From a virus, in the IMG/VR virus record IMGVR_UViG_3300009158_000151, positions 1 through 29,680 of that record: a stretch of 29,680 bases of DNA. One strand, given 5' to 3'. This document shows, one piece after another, positions 7,535 through 14,654 of this stretch (position 1 is its first letter; every line of letters starts with the position of its first letter). The position numbers were made by a program, and so were the translations under genes. The notes beneath the pieces were generated by a model, which was not told the origin of the DNA, did no database searches, and saw only the letters and a program-made list of their open reading frames with translations.

Positions 7535-8359
7535 ATGAGCAAACTCATTGTTATATTTAAACAATACAAAATCCAATTAACATGGATATATGTGTTTATG
7601 TTACTCACCGAACTTTCTATATTATCAACTCCATTTTTACTTGGAAAAAGTATTGATGGATTAATTGTTGGCAATTGGTATTGGATGGTTCTTTTAGGTC
7701 TTTCCTATTTTATATCAAACTTCTTCAATTACAAACGAATGGTTTATGACACAAAAGTCTACACTAAGATTTATAACAACATAGCCTTAAAATTCCTTAA
7801 AAGGAATGATGTTGATGTTTCCACTAAAGTAGCCAGAACAGATATGGCTCGTGAAGTTGTTAATGTTCTAGAAGGTTATGTACATTATTATATTGCAACA
7901 CTTGTAACTATAATTGGATCACTTATTTTTATATTTTCAGAGAATTGGCAAGTTGGTGTCCTAATCAGCTTTGCAATTGTTTTTATTATAAGCGCAGTAT
8001 TTATACTTTATAAAAAAATAAAACAAGGCATTAACACATTTAACAATCATTATGAGAAAAAAACAAAGTCTATTGAAGGTGGATATACAAGTTCTGAATC
8101 TTTCTTTAGGAGAAGAAGAAAGATAGAAATATGTCAATCAACTATACAGGGTAAGAATTGGTTTTTAGTAAACTCTATTAAGTATGTGTTTTTAATTTTA
8201 TCAATTATATTACTAATCACTACTACAAAAAATATTACAATAGGTAGTGTAGTAACTGTATACTCATATGTAAATAATTTTCTTATAGCTCTGATGTCAG
8301 CACCCGTTGCAATTGAAATGGTTTTGCGCATTAGCGATGTAATGAAGAGATTAGATTAA
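7535..8359 (+). CDS. ABC-exporter-type six-helix membrane domain protein without ATPase
   Basis: The 274-aa product has six predicted membrane helices, about residues 14-34, 47-64, 115-135, 139-160, 213-231 and 237-258. The phrasing is that of ABC exporter type 1 domains: TPFLLGKSIDGLI after helix 1, long cytoplasmic loops, NNFLIALMSAPVAIEM in helix 6. The nucleotide-binding domain is absent: no Walker A, signature or Walker B, and the gene stops soon after helix 6. Stand-alone six-helix proteins of this type are known from bacteria, including Bacteroidota, so it was probably captured from a host. It may pair with a host ATPase or act as a decoy or pore; none of this is shown by the sequence. 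Confidence 0.75.
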   Translation: MSKLIVIFKQYKIQLTWIYVFMLLTELSILSTPFLLGKSIDGLIVGNWYWMVLLGLSYFISNFFNYKRMVYDTKVYTKIYNNIALKFLKRNDVDVSTKVARTDMAREVVNVLEGYVHYYIATLVTIIGSLIFIFSENWQVGVLISFAIVFIISAVFILYKKIKQGINTFNNHYEKKTKSIEGGYTSSESFFRRRRKIEICQSTIQGKNWFLVNSIKYVFLILSIILLITTTKNITIGSVVTVYSYVNNFLIALMSAPVAIEMVLRISDVMKRLD

Positions 8360-8374
8360 CAATTAAATCAATTT

Positions 8375-10270
8375 TTATAGTATGTTAAGAAACACATATC
8401 TTTTATAAACTTCTTTACCAAATAAATCATAGTCAAATGAGTCACATATTTTTGATATAACTCTAATCATTCTAGAATCTGTTCCAAGCCAGATATGATA
8501 TTTTTTCTGCAATTCTTCATCTATTTTGTCACCACTAACACAAAATGTTTTTATATTATCTGTGAATCCACTAAGAGTAAGATTGGACACTCTATTATTA
8601 GTATTAAACTTATTATACTCAACACACCAAGCAAAAAGAGCAGGTATGATATCTTCAGCTTCTGGTGTTTTATCCTTAGCAACTCCCCAATAAACACCTC
8701 TTAATTGTTTTCTAAACATATCATTAGATTCTATTTCTCTTATAACATCTTCTTTATTGAATTTACCTTCTCTATTAATTGTTCTTATTTGTTCTACAAC
8801 AATAGGTCTTACTATACTTCTGTAGTCTAAACCTCTTTTTTCTTTATCAATTAGTTCTTTTCCCAATTTATCATAAAGATCACCAGAATAATTACCATCA
8901 TTTAAAAATTGGTATTCATTTGTAAATGGGTCTTTTATATACTTTTTCCTACTATAATACTTACCATCTATTTCAATATAAAGATCAGTTCTACTCTTTA
9001 CACAATGGTCAATCTCATCATCTGCTCCTATCTTAACTCTAATAACTGATTCATCTTTAGGATATAACCAATCAACTAACATCTCTGAATAAATAACATC
9101 TTCAGAGAAAAAGTTTTCACTGTGATAGTCCGAGTAAACAACATCATCATTTGGTGCAGCATACTCATCTTTATATTCTAAATATTTAGCATCATCTCTA
9201 TATAAAAAATCATTAACATTTTTACAATAAACAGCACCTTCCTTTGATATATACTCACCACTCCACTCAGACCAAACAACATCATCTGATATATAACCAC
9301 CATCAGTTTCTTGTATCTTGATATAACCACCATCTGGCCAAAGAGATTCATCATTACACAGGAGTAGACTTTCATTATTATAACACACAAATGTGTCCAT
9401 ATAAGGATAATATTCAAAATCACTACTATCTAATTTAACATACATAATCCAATCTGTTTTAGATTGACCATAATATCTCATTCCTTTTTTATCAGCCCAC
9501 TCTTGAAATAGTATTTTATCAGAATCATTATTTGTATAAATTCTATCCATGTAGTAATCTTCTTTACAAAATTGTCTACCTTCCTTGTGATGATATAGTT
9601 TCCAAATAAGAGCTCTTCCAGTTATCTTATCATCGTCACCTTTTAGAATTAGTATTTGACAAACTTTAGGATTTTTAACATAGATATCTAAATATTTTTG
9701 ACAGTTCTTATATCTCATACAAGAAGCACCTAACTGACCTTTTCTATTTTCATAATTATCTTCTAAATACCAGTGTCTAATATCTTCACCAGATAATAAT
9801 TGTAAATTAGAATTGTCTTCGTCTTTACTATCAAATGTTGCTTTATATAAATTAACAAATTTTTCAATGTCTGAATCTGGAATAGATTTACCAGCTTCTG
9901 AGAATGTTCTTCTAGACCATCTACCAATATTCATCTCAGTTCTAGATTCATTCCAGAACTCAGTACCATTTATTTTAATATAATCTCCTTTTGTAAATAG
10001 TTCTTTATCAATTTCCATCTCAGGATATTTTCTCAATATTCTATTTACTTGAACAAATGAAACAGTATCATTTTTATCAGTTATATCTATTAGGGTATAT
10101 TGTGTAAGAACTTGGTTAGATCTTTCAGATAAAAGAAGTAATTTAGCTACTTCCGATTTATTTTCTATTTTTTTAAGTAAACTTCTGAATTTTTCAGAAT
10201 AATATAATTGAGAGGTATTACTTTTAACAGTCTCTAAAATATAGTCTAAATAATCTGATAAATATCTCAT
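8375..10270 (-). CDS. Large phage protein with tandem aromatic/acidic repeats, unknown function
   Basis: The 631-aa product begins MRYLSDYLDYILETV. Around residues 180-225 is a block I associate with large-phage hypothetical proteins: LGASCMRYKNCQKYLDIYVK followed by NPKVCQILIL and TGRALIWKL. Around residues 325-410 there are about five tandem units of 15-17 residues with the shape D-D-x-V-(W/Y)-S-x-(W/Y)-x-x-E-(Y/F), for example DDVVWSEWSGEYIS, AKYLEYKDEYAA and DVVYSDYHSENFF. The C-terminal 150 residues are helical and charged. No catalytic motif is recognised. It is divergent from the gene at 10292, with one palindromic AT box between them, and converges on the ABC-type gene. Confidence 0.7.
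   Translation of the reverse strand: MRYLSDYLDYILETVKSNTSQLYYSEKFRSLLKKIENKSEVAKLLLLSERSNQVLTQYTLIDITDKNDTVSFVQVNRILRKYPEMEIDKELFTKGDYIKINGTEFWNESRTEMNIGRWSRRTFSEAGKSIPDSDIEKFVNLYKATFDSKDEDNSNLQLLSGEDIRHWYLEDNYENRKGQLGASCMRYKNCQKYLDIYVKNPKVCQILILKGDDDKITGRALIWKLYHHKEGRQFCKEDYYMDRIYTNNDSDKILFQEWADKKGMRYYGQSKTDWIMYVKLDSSDFEYYPYMDTFVCYNNESLLLCNDESLWPDGGYIKIQETDGGYISDDVVWSEWSGEYISKEGAVYCKNVNDFLYRDDAKYLEYKDEYAAPNDDVVYSDYHSENFFSEDVIYSEMLVDWLYPKDESVIRVKIGADDEIDHCVKSRTDLYIEIDGKYYSRKKYIKDPFTNEYQFLNDGNYSGDLYDKLGKELIDKEKRGLDYRSIVRPIVVEQIRTINREGKFNKEDVIREIESNDMFRKQLRGVYWGVAKDKTPEAEDIIPALFAWCVEYNKFNTNNRVSNLTLSGFTDNIKTFCVSGDKIDEELQKKYHIWLGTDSRMIRVISKICDSFDYDLFGKEVYKRYVFLNIL
9045..9295 (-). repeat. Tandem ~15-17-residue repeats within the 631-aa protein
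   Basis: About five degenerate units carry the pattern (D/A)(V/K)(V/I/Y)(W/Y)SE(W/Y/M), separated by 15-17 codons. They are repeated at protein level rather than as near-identical DNA, so they are old repeats, not a recent expansion. Confidence 0.55.
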
Positions 10271-10291
10271 AAAAGTATATATAAAAAAACC
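10271..10291. promoter_or_regulatory. Single palindromic AT box shared by two divergent genes
   Basis: The 21 bp between the two divergent ATGs contain one TATATATA (10278-10285), which reads the same on both strands. It lies about 6-7 nt from each start, so both genes probably use one symmetric -10-like element and near-leaderless transcripts. Confidence 0.5.
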
Positions 10292-10498
10292 ATGGAAGAA
10301 ATGCAGGCATTTGATAAAAAAATTAAAATAGTAAAGTGTAGCTATGATACATTTTGGTATAAAGACCTAGTGGGTCAAACTTTAACATTTGAGGATTATT
10401 CACCAAGAGATTATTATGTTAGAACTAGAGATGGTATACTGCGTAGTATATTAGTAAATGATGTAGAATTTGTAGATAAAAAAAGTCCTCTTATTTAG
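10292..10498 (+). CDS. Small hypothetical protein (68 aa)
   Basis: The product begins MEEMQAFDKKIKIVKCSYDT; ATG 10301 is an alternative start. The rest looks like a small beta-barrel: WYKDLVGQTLTFED, YYVRTRDGILRSILVNDVEF. No family is recognised. Its final codons and TAG stop lie inside the stem-loop of the terminator at 10480-10508, so the gene and its terminator have been compressed together. It shares a divergent AT box with the 631-aa gene. Confidence 0.55.
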   Translation: MEEMQAFDKKIKIVKCSYDTFWYKDLVGQTLTFEDYSPRDYYVRTRDGILRSILVNDVEFVDKKSPLI

Positions 10499-10508
10499 AG
10501 GACTTTTT
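10480..10508. terminator. Bidirectional intrinsic terminator overlapping a stop codon
   Basis: AAAAAGTCCTCT (10480-10491) pairs with AGAGGACTTTTT (10497-10508) across a 5-nt loop, giving a stem with A-rich left and U-rich right ends. It serves the converging genes ending at 10498 and 10511. Confidence 0.88.
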
Positions 10509-10510
10509 AT

Positions 10511-11575
10511 TTAATCTTTTTTTTTACGATTCTTAAAAATTTCTTTTGTTGTTTTTGTCAAAAATCTTGTTTGAGCTTTTAATCTATCTCTAAAAGGATT
10601 ATTCTCAGAACCTCCTTGTAAAGTGTTACTAGAAAGTTCTCCAGTTGCTAGTGTATTAAAATTAGTAAAAGGCATAATTGAAGATGACATTGGATCACCT
10701 GCTCCTCCACCAAAATTAGATTGAGTTTCAAATGTTCTAATTTTCTTAGTTATATTCAAAGGATCCTTAGTTCCTTTAACAACTATTTCTTTAATATTTG
10801 GAAATCTTTCATTGCGTAAACTATCAATTAAGTCTTCAATATGTTTAACATTCTTTAAATCATCATCAGAGAAACCAATTTTAGCTTCCATTCCTAATAA
10901 TCCAGCAAATTTATTAATTTTATCCTTGAACTCTAAAAGAACTTCTTCTTTAGCCTTTTCAGGATTTGAAGGAGAACCACCTCTTGATGGAGAGGAAACT
11001 CCAACAAAATCACAAGTGTCTAAATACATTTTAACTAATTCATTTTTTGATGGTTGTCCTTTTAATATTCTTTCTTGTGTTATATCTTGTTTAAATAAGT
11101 AAGAGAACTTCAAAAGATTATTATACATAGAATATAATTGATCCTCTGTTAAAACATTATCAATTATCCAATCAATACCTAACCTCATTCCTTCTGATTC
11201 ATGTCCTCTTGCTGTTATAATAGCAAATACCGATCCATTTGATAGACATTCTATAAAATCATTCCAAGCTGGTCCAAATCTTTTCATAGATATAGCTTTT
11301 TTCACATCTTCTAAAAAGGCATTCATTCCTCTAGGTCCATTATCTCTAAATTCAGAGAAAGCATCTTCTTGAGTTCTCCAATTTTCCTTGTCTCCTCTAA
11401 CCTCAGCAAACTCAGCAGTTGATACATCTGTAGGTATCCACTCACCTTCAATAAAGTGATCCATGTGTATAACAGTAGTCATATTAAGGATATTATCATC
11501 CCAATCAAAAGCATAGTAAAGTAAATAGTCAGAATCTTTATTTTCTGAGATATATTGATTAAATCTTTTAATCAT
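10511..11575 (-). CDS. HAD-superfamily phosphatase-like protein with capsid-targeting-like N-terminus
   Basis: The 354-aa product shows the HAD core in order: AFDWDDNIL (D24, D26; nucleophile and acid), AIITARGHESEG (motif II, T121), and IGFSDDDLKNV (acidic motif around D237-D239). The long insert between motifs (residues 35-110) would be the cap. The final 80 residues are Gly/Ser/Asn-rich with a basic end (KNRKKKD). It starts MIKRFNQYISENK, matching the T4 capsid-targeting pattern with a possible ISE|N cut, so it may be carried in the head and injected. Substrate is unknown; phage HAD proteins include nucleotidases and polynucleotide phosphatases. It follows the acidic gene by 6 nt on the same strand, so the two are probably one transcript. 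Confidence 0.72.
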   Translation of the reverse strand: MIKRFNQYISENKDSDYLLYYAFDWDDNILNMTTVIHMDHFIEGEWIPTDVSTAEFAEVRGDKENWRTQEDAFSEFRDNGPRGMNAFLEDVKKAISMKRFGPAWNDFIECLSNGSVFAIITARGHESEGMRLGIDWIIDNVLTEDQLYSMYNNLLKFSYLFKQDITQERILKGQPSKNELVKMYLDTCDFVGVSSPSRGGSPSNPEKAKEEVLLEFKDKINKFAGLLGMEAKIGFSDDDLKNVKHIEDLIDSLRNERFPNIKEIVVKGTKDPLNITKKIRTFETQSNFGGGAGDPMSSSIMPFTNFNTLATGELSSNTLQGGSENNPFRDRLKAQTRFLTKTTKEIFKNRKKKD

Positions 11576-11581
11576 ATAAAA

Positions 11582-11956
11582 TTACTTCTTTTTCTTTTTA
11601 GTGATAAAAGATTCGAAAGTCTTTAATGATTCCATTTTTTCTTCCTCTTCGTTTTGAGTTTCTTCCTCTTCATCTTGAGTTTCTTCTTCATCTTGAATTT
11701 CTTCAATTTCGTCTTCTAAATCTTCAGATCCGTCTTTTCCATCGAAATCTTCTTCTTCACCACCAAAGTCAGCAAATGATTTTACCGCAGATCCTTCTTC
11801 AGATCCTTCTTCAGATCCTTCTTCAGATCCTTCTTCACTTGTTTCAAGAGAAAATTCTTCAACAGTCTCACCGTCTTTCATAGCAGTAACTGATAATACA
11901 CCAGCAGTTTCTTCAATAACGATTTCGTAACCGTTCATTTCTATTGTAGTTTTCAT
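11582..11956 (-). CDS. Very acidic repeat protein, putative prohead core/scaffold component
   Basis: The 124-aa product starts with a small beta-type domain (MKTTIEMNGYEIVIEETAGV), followed by four SEEG units, then a long Glu/Asp run, and ends SLKTFESFITKKKKK. The same basic end occurs in the 186-aa protein at 4313-4873. Small, extremely acidic proteins of this composition occur in T4 prohead cores (gp67 type), and the shared tail suggests that the two proteins dock on the same partner. This is inference from composition and tails only. The tandem DNA repeat inside it may vary in copy number. An AATATATATAA box lies upstream. Confidence 0.55.
   Translation of the reverse strand: MKTTIEMNGYEIVIEETAGVLSVTAMKDGETVEEFSLETSEEGSEEGSEEGSEEGSAVKSFADFGGEEEDFDGKDGSEDLEDEIEEIQDEEETQDEEEETQNEEEEKMESLKTFESFITKKKKK
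11788..11835 (-). repeat. Four perfect 12-bp tandem repeats coding for SEEG units
   Basis: CAGATCCTTCTT occurs four times head to tail without mismatch. On the reverse strand each unit adds the four residues G-S-E-E. In-frame units of this kind can change number by slippage without breaking the gene. Confidence 0.95.
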
Positions 11957-12076
11957 ATAAATAGTTATTTTTTTTATATATATTAATTATCAAATATTAA
12001 AATTCGACAATACTAATATCTTTTATATATTAAACTTTTACTCCTATTATTTATAAAAAATAAAAACAATTCAAAT
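11957..12076. promoter_or_regulatory. Divergent intergenic region with AT boxes
   Basis: This 120-bp gap between the acidic protein and clpP carries TTATATATATTAA near 11974-11986 (facing left) and TTTTATATATTAAAC near 12019-12033 (facing right). The clpP leader is therefore unusually long, over 40 nt, and A-rich. No hairpin or operator-like repeat stands out. Confidence 0.4.
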
Positions 12077-12736
12077 ATGAACGATTTTAAAAAATTTGCA
12101 AATGATAAAATGGTTAGTACTACTTATCTTAATGACTATTTTAGAAAAATAAATATAAGAAATAACACAACTCAATTAATTGAAAGTAATGGAATATCAG
12201 TAGATATATTCTCAAAGCTTCTGGATGATAGAATAATATTTCTATGTACTGAAATAGATTCAGATATATGTAATATCATTAAAGCTCAGTTAATGTATCT
12301 TGAAACACAAAGTGATGATGATATTAAAATCTATATTGATTCACCAGGTGGATCTGTTTATAGTGGGTTAGGTTTATTAGATGTTATGGATTATGTTAGT
12401 CCTGATATCATTACAGTCAATACGGGACTAGCTGCGTCAATGGCAGCAGTTATACTATGTTCTGGTTCAAAAGGTAAAAGAAGAGCTCTTAGGAGAAGTA
12501 GGACAATGATTCACCAGCCAATGAGCTATGGAGGCTATGTCCAACAAGCATCTGATATGGAAATTGAAGCGAAAGAAATGAATTCTATTAAGAAAGAACT
12601 TTATGAGATCATTTCAGAAAGGACTGGTCAAAACTATGATAGAGTTCATAAAGATGGTGATAGGGATTATTGGATGAGTGCTCAAGATGCTAAGAAATAT
12701 GGTATGATTGATGATATCATAATAAAAAGAAAGTAG
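12077..12736 (+). CDS. clpP: ClpP-family serine protease
   Basis: The 219-aa product follows the ClpP plan: YIDSPGGSVYSGLGLLDVM, the nucleophile elbow GLAASMAA (S121), MIHQP (H146), and GDRDYWMSAQDAKKYG (D197), giving a complete Ser-His-Asp triad. It aligns with E. coli ClpP nearly throughout, with about 20 extra N-terminal residues. ClpP forms a double heptamer fed by ClpX/ClpA-type unfoldases; no unfoldase is encoded here, so it may use the host's. Alternatively, ClpP-fold enzymes serve some phages as prohead maturation proteases, which would suit the nearby proteins with cleavable targeting leaders. The methyltransferase ATG follows directly on its stop. Confidence 0.92.
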   Translation: MNDFKKFANDKMVSTTYLNDYFRKINIRNNTTQLIESNGISVDIFSKLLDDRIIFLCTEIDSDICNIIKAQLMYLETQSDDDIKIYIDSPGGSVYSGLGLLDVMDYVSPDIITVNTGLAASMAAVILCSGSKGKRRALRRSRTMIHQPMSYGGYVQQASDMEIEAKEMNSIKKELYEIISERTGQNYDRVHKDGDRDYWMSAQDAKKYGMIDDIIIKRK

Positions 12737-13474
12737 ATGAAGAATAAAATATTTAATGAGAACAATATAGATACAATGATTAGAATATCTGATGGTTCTA
12801 TATCCGGTATTATAACTTCACCACCTTATAACATCACATCAAAAAGAAAAGATGTTTATTATAATAACGGTTACTCTAATATAGATGGATTAAGTGAAGA
12901 TGAATACTTAAGAGTTAGAGTATATGAATTTGTTCAGTTCTCAAGAATATTAGAGAACACTGGTGTTATTTGCTATAATATCTCATATCATAATGAGAAT
13001 CCAATTCTACCCACTCTTTTGATTAGTAAGATACACAAAGAAACAGATTTGACTGTTGCTGATATTATAACTTGGAAAAAATCAACATCTATTCCATTTC
13101 AAACAAGTCCTACTAAACTTTCAAGAATATGTGAATTGGTTTATGTAATTGTTAAAAAAGAATTCTTACATGAGTTTAAGACAAATAAAGAGATTAGTAA
13201 GATAAATGAAAAAACTGGACAAAAGTTTTATAAAAATTATACTAATTTAATTGAAGCTAAAAATAATGATAGTATAAAATGTAAATTAAAAGCTTCTTTC
13301 TCAGAAGACTTTGTTACAAAACTACTTGATATTTATTTTCACGAAGGTTCTTTAATTTATGATCCATTCATGGGAATTGGAACAACAGCAAGAGCTTGTA
13401 AAAAATCATCAAGAAATTATATCGGATCTGAATTAGATAAAGAACATTTTGATATTTCTATTTCTCTTCTTTAA
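12737..13474 (+). CDS. DNA methyltransferase, beta-type (N6-adenine or N4-cytosine)
   Basis: The 245-aa product has the catalytic motif first (ITSPPYN, residues 26-32) and the AdoMet-binding motif last (YDPFMGIGTTARACK, from about residue 208, then NYIGSELD). That order defines the beta group of amino-methyltransferases. The TSPPY form is common in m4C enzymes but also occurs in m6A ones, so the modified base is unsettled. The target recognition region would be the variable middle (residues 100-190). No restriction enzyme is beside it, so it more likely protects phage DNA or acts as an orphan methylase. It starts on the base after the clpP stop and is probably translated by coupling. Confidence 0.88.
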   Translation: MKNKIFNENNIDTMIRISDGSISGIITSPPYNITSKRKDVYYNNGYSNIDGLSEDEYLRVRVYEFVQFSRILENTGVICYNISYHNENPILPTLLISKIHKETDLTVADIITWKKSTSIPFQTSPTKLSRICELVYVIVKKEFLHEFKTNKEISKINEKTGQKFYKNYTNLIEAKNNDSIKCKLKASFSEDFVTKLLDIYFHEGSLIYDPFMGIGTTARACKKSSRNYIGSELDKEHFDISISLL

Positions 13475-13484
13475 TATATAAGAA

Positions 13485-14150
13485 ATGAAAAAGTTTTCTA
13501 AATTAATAACAGAATCAAAACAAGAAACATGGACAAAACATCCATTAGTCAATCCTGTTGATTGGGATGAGATATTCAAGCCTTTAATAGAACATATTAA
13601 TAGTAATCTTATATCAAAAGTACCACCTCCAGGTGAAGGAATTTTTAGTAGCAGAACAAGTAGAGCTTTAGATCAATTAATATATGAAATTTCTGAAGAC
13701 TATTCTCAATATTTTCAAAATGTTGTTGCTGATGGATCACAAGAATCATTCTTTGGGGCGTATGATATAAAAGTATCTTATAATGATATTATGGATTGTA
13801 TTCAACCTATTTTAGACCAAACAAATGAAGTTGACGATTATCCAAATTGGAATGGTGGCTATTTTTACCTAGGTGCCAAAAATTTGAACTATAGAAATTT
13901 AGAAGAATTTATAGAAGATATAGAAGATATTCATTTAAAGTTAAAAATGTTGAATGTTGATTATAAAATCCAAATACACACCCGTAATACAGATGTGAAT
14001 CTAATCAAAACATCTACAGATATAACTAAGAAAATAAAAAATGTAACTGATTTACCTGGATCATCTTCCGAGAAGGCAGTTAAATCAGTTAAGGAAGTTT
14101 CATTTTTCATTTTTAATAAAGATACAGTTCAAGTTGAAGATTTAGACTAA
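13485..14150 (+). CDS. Hypothetical protein with capsid-targeting-like N-terminus
   Basis: The 221-aa product begins MKKFSKLITESKQETW, fitting the pattern of a T4-type capsid-targeting leader with a possible ITE|S cut. The rest has alternating helices and strands (WNGGYFYLGAKNLNYRNLEE, DVDYKI-like beta strands), with no recognised catalytic motif. Its box TTAATATATAAG lies only 4 nt before the ATG, so either its transcript is leaderless or it is read mainly from the clpP-methyltransferase transcript. It is closed by a strong terminator. Packaging in the head is inferred from the leader alone. Confidence 0.55.
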   Translation: MKKFSKLITESKQETWTKHPLVNPVDWDEIFKPLIEHINSNLISKVPPPGEGIFSSRTSRALDQLIYEISEDYSQYFQNVVADGSQESFFGAYDIKVSYNDIMDCIQPILDQTNEVDDYPNWNGGYFYLGAKNLNYRNLEEFIEDIEDIHLKLKMLNVDYKIQIHTRNTDVNLIKTSTDITKKIKNVTDLPGSSSEKAVKSVKEVSFFIFNKDTVQVEDLD

Positions 14151-14152
14151 TA

Positions 14153-14183
14153 AAAAAACCCACTAAAAAGTGGGTTTAATTTT
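14153..14183. terminator. Bidirectional intrinsic terminator
   Basis: AAACCCACT (14156-14164) pairs with AGTGGGTTT (14169-14177) across a loop of A residues, followed by AATTTTTT. It lies between genes converging at 14150 and 14200. The stem resembles the one at 4874-4903. Confidence 0.88.
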
Positions 14184-14199
14184 TTACAAAAAAATCTAA

Positions 14200-14544
14200 T
14201 TATTTCTTTTCAGAAGGTTTAGCCTTTTTCACCGCTGGTTTAGCAACTGTTTTTGTAGCTGGTTTAACTTGCTTCGCAGCAGGCTTAGCAACTGTTTTTT
14301 CAGTCTTAACATCAGTTTTTGCTTTAGATTTAATATCTTTAGCAGTAACTTTTTTCTCAGCAGCTATTTCAGCTAATCTGTTTTCAATTACTTTAGTTGC
14401 TTCTTCAACTTTAGCTTTCTCAACCTTAGGAGCTTCAACCTTAGGAGTTTCAGTTTTTACAACTTTTACAACTGGCTTTTCAGCTATTACAATAGCTTCT
14501 TCTTTCTTCCCAAATAGATTTTTAAAGAATGATAATATACTCAT
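14200..14544 (-). CDS. Lys/Ala/Pro-rich basic protein, histone H1-like tail
   Basis: The 114-aa product begins with an amphipathic, membrane-like or docking helix (MSILSFFKNLFGKKEE). Then come Val/Lys/Pro repeats (VVKVVKTETPKVEAPKVEKA), a short helix (ENRLAEIAAEKKVTAKDI), and a basic tail of AKPA-type units (KPAAKQVKPATKTVAKPAVK). Such tails bind DNA nonspecifically in histone H1-like bacterial proteins, so a DNA-condensing or host-nucleoid role is possible; a scaffold or membrane-tethered role is also open. It is monocistronic, bounded by a terminator at its 3' side and an AT box upstream. Confidence 0.6.
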   Translation of the reverse strand: MSILSFFKNLFGKKEEAIVIAEKPVVKVVKTETPKVEAPKVEKAKVEEATKVIENRLAEIAAEKKVTAKDIKSKAKTDVKTEKTVAKPAAKQVKPATKTVAKPAVKKAKPSEKK

Positions 14545-14654
14545 AATTTAGTTTATTTTTTATTATATATCTATTTTTTTACCGCCCCTCTATAAAAAAC
14601 CTCAAAAATTCCACAAATTTAAACACTTAGTATTATTTTATATATAACAATGAG
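14545..14654. promoter_or_regulatory. Divergent intergenic region with two AT boxes
   Basis: The 110-bp gap has TATTATATATC (14561-14571) facing the reverse gene and TATATATAA (14639-14647) 7 nt before the uvsW ATG. The middle holds an ACCGCCCC patch that is GC-rich for this genome; no clear dyad was seen. Confidence 0.4.

Noticed and set aside
8134-8331. Reverse open frame inside the ABC-type membrane gene
   Set aside because: The forward frame has a clear six-helix pattern; the reverse one is a shadow.
8360-8374. Terminator between the ABC-type gene and the 631-aa gene
   Set aside because: The 15-bp gap is AT-rich with no stable stem.
11626-11883. Forward Leu/Gln-rich open frame
   Set aside because: It is the complement of Glu-rich codons in the acidic protein, not a gene.
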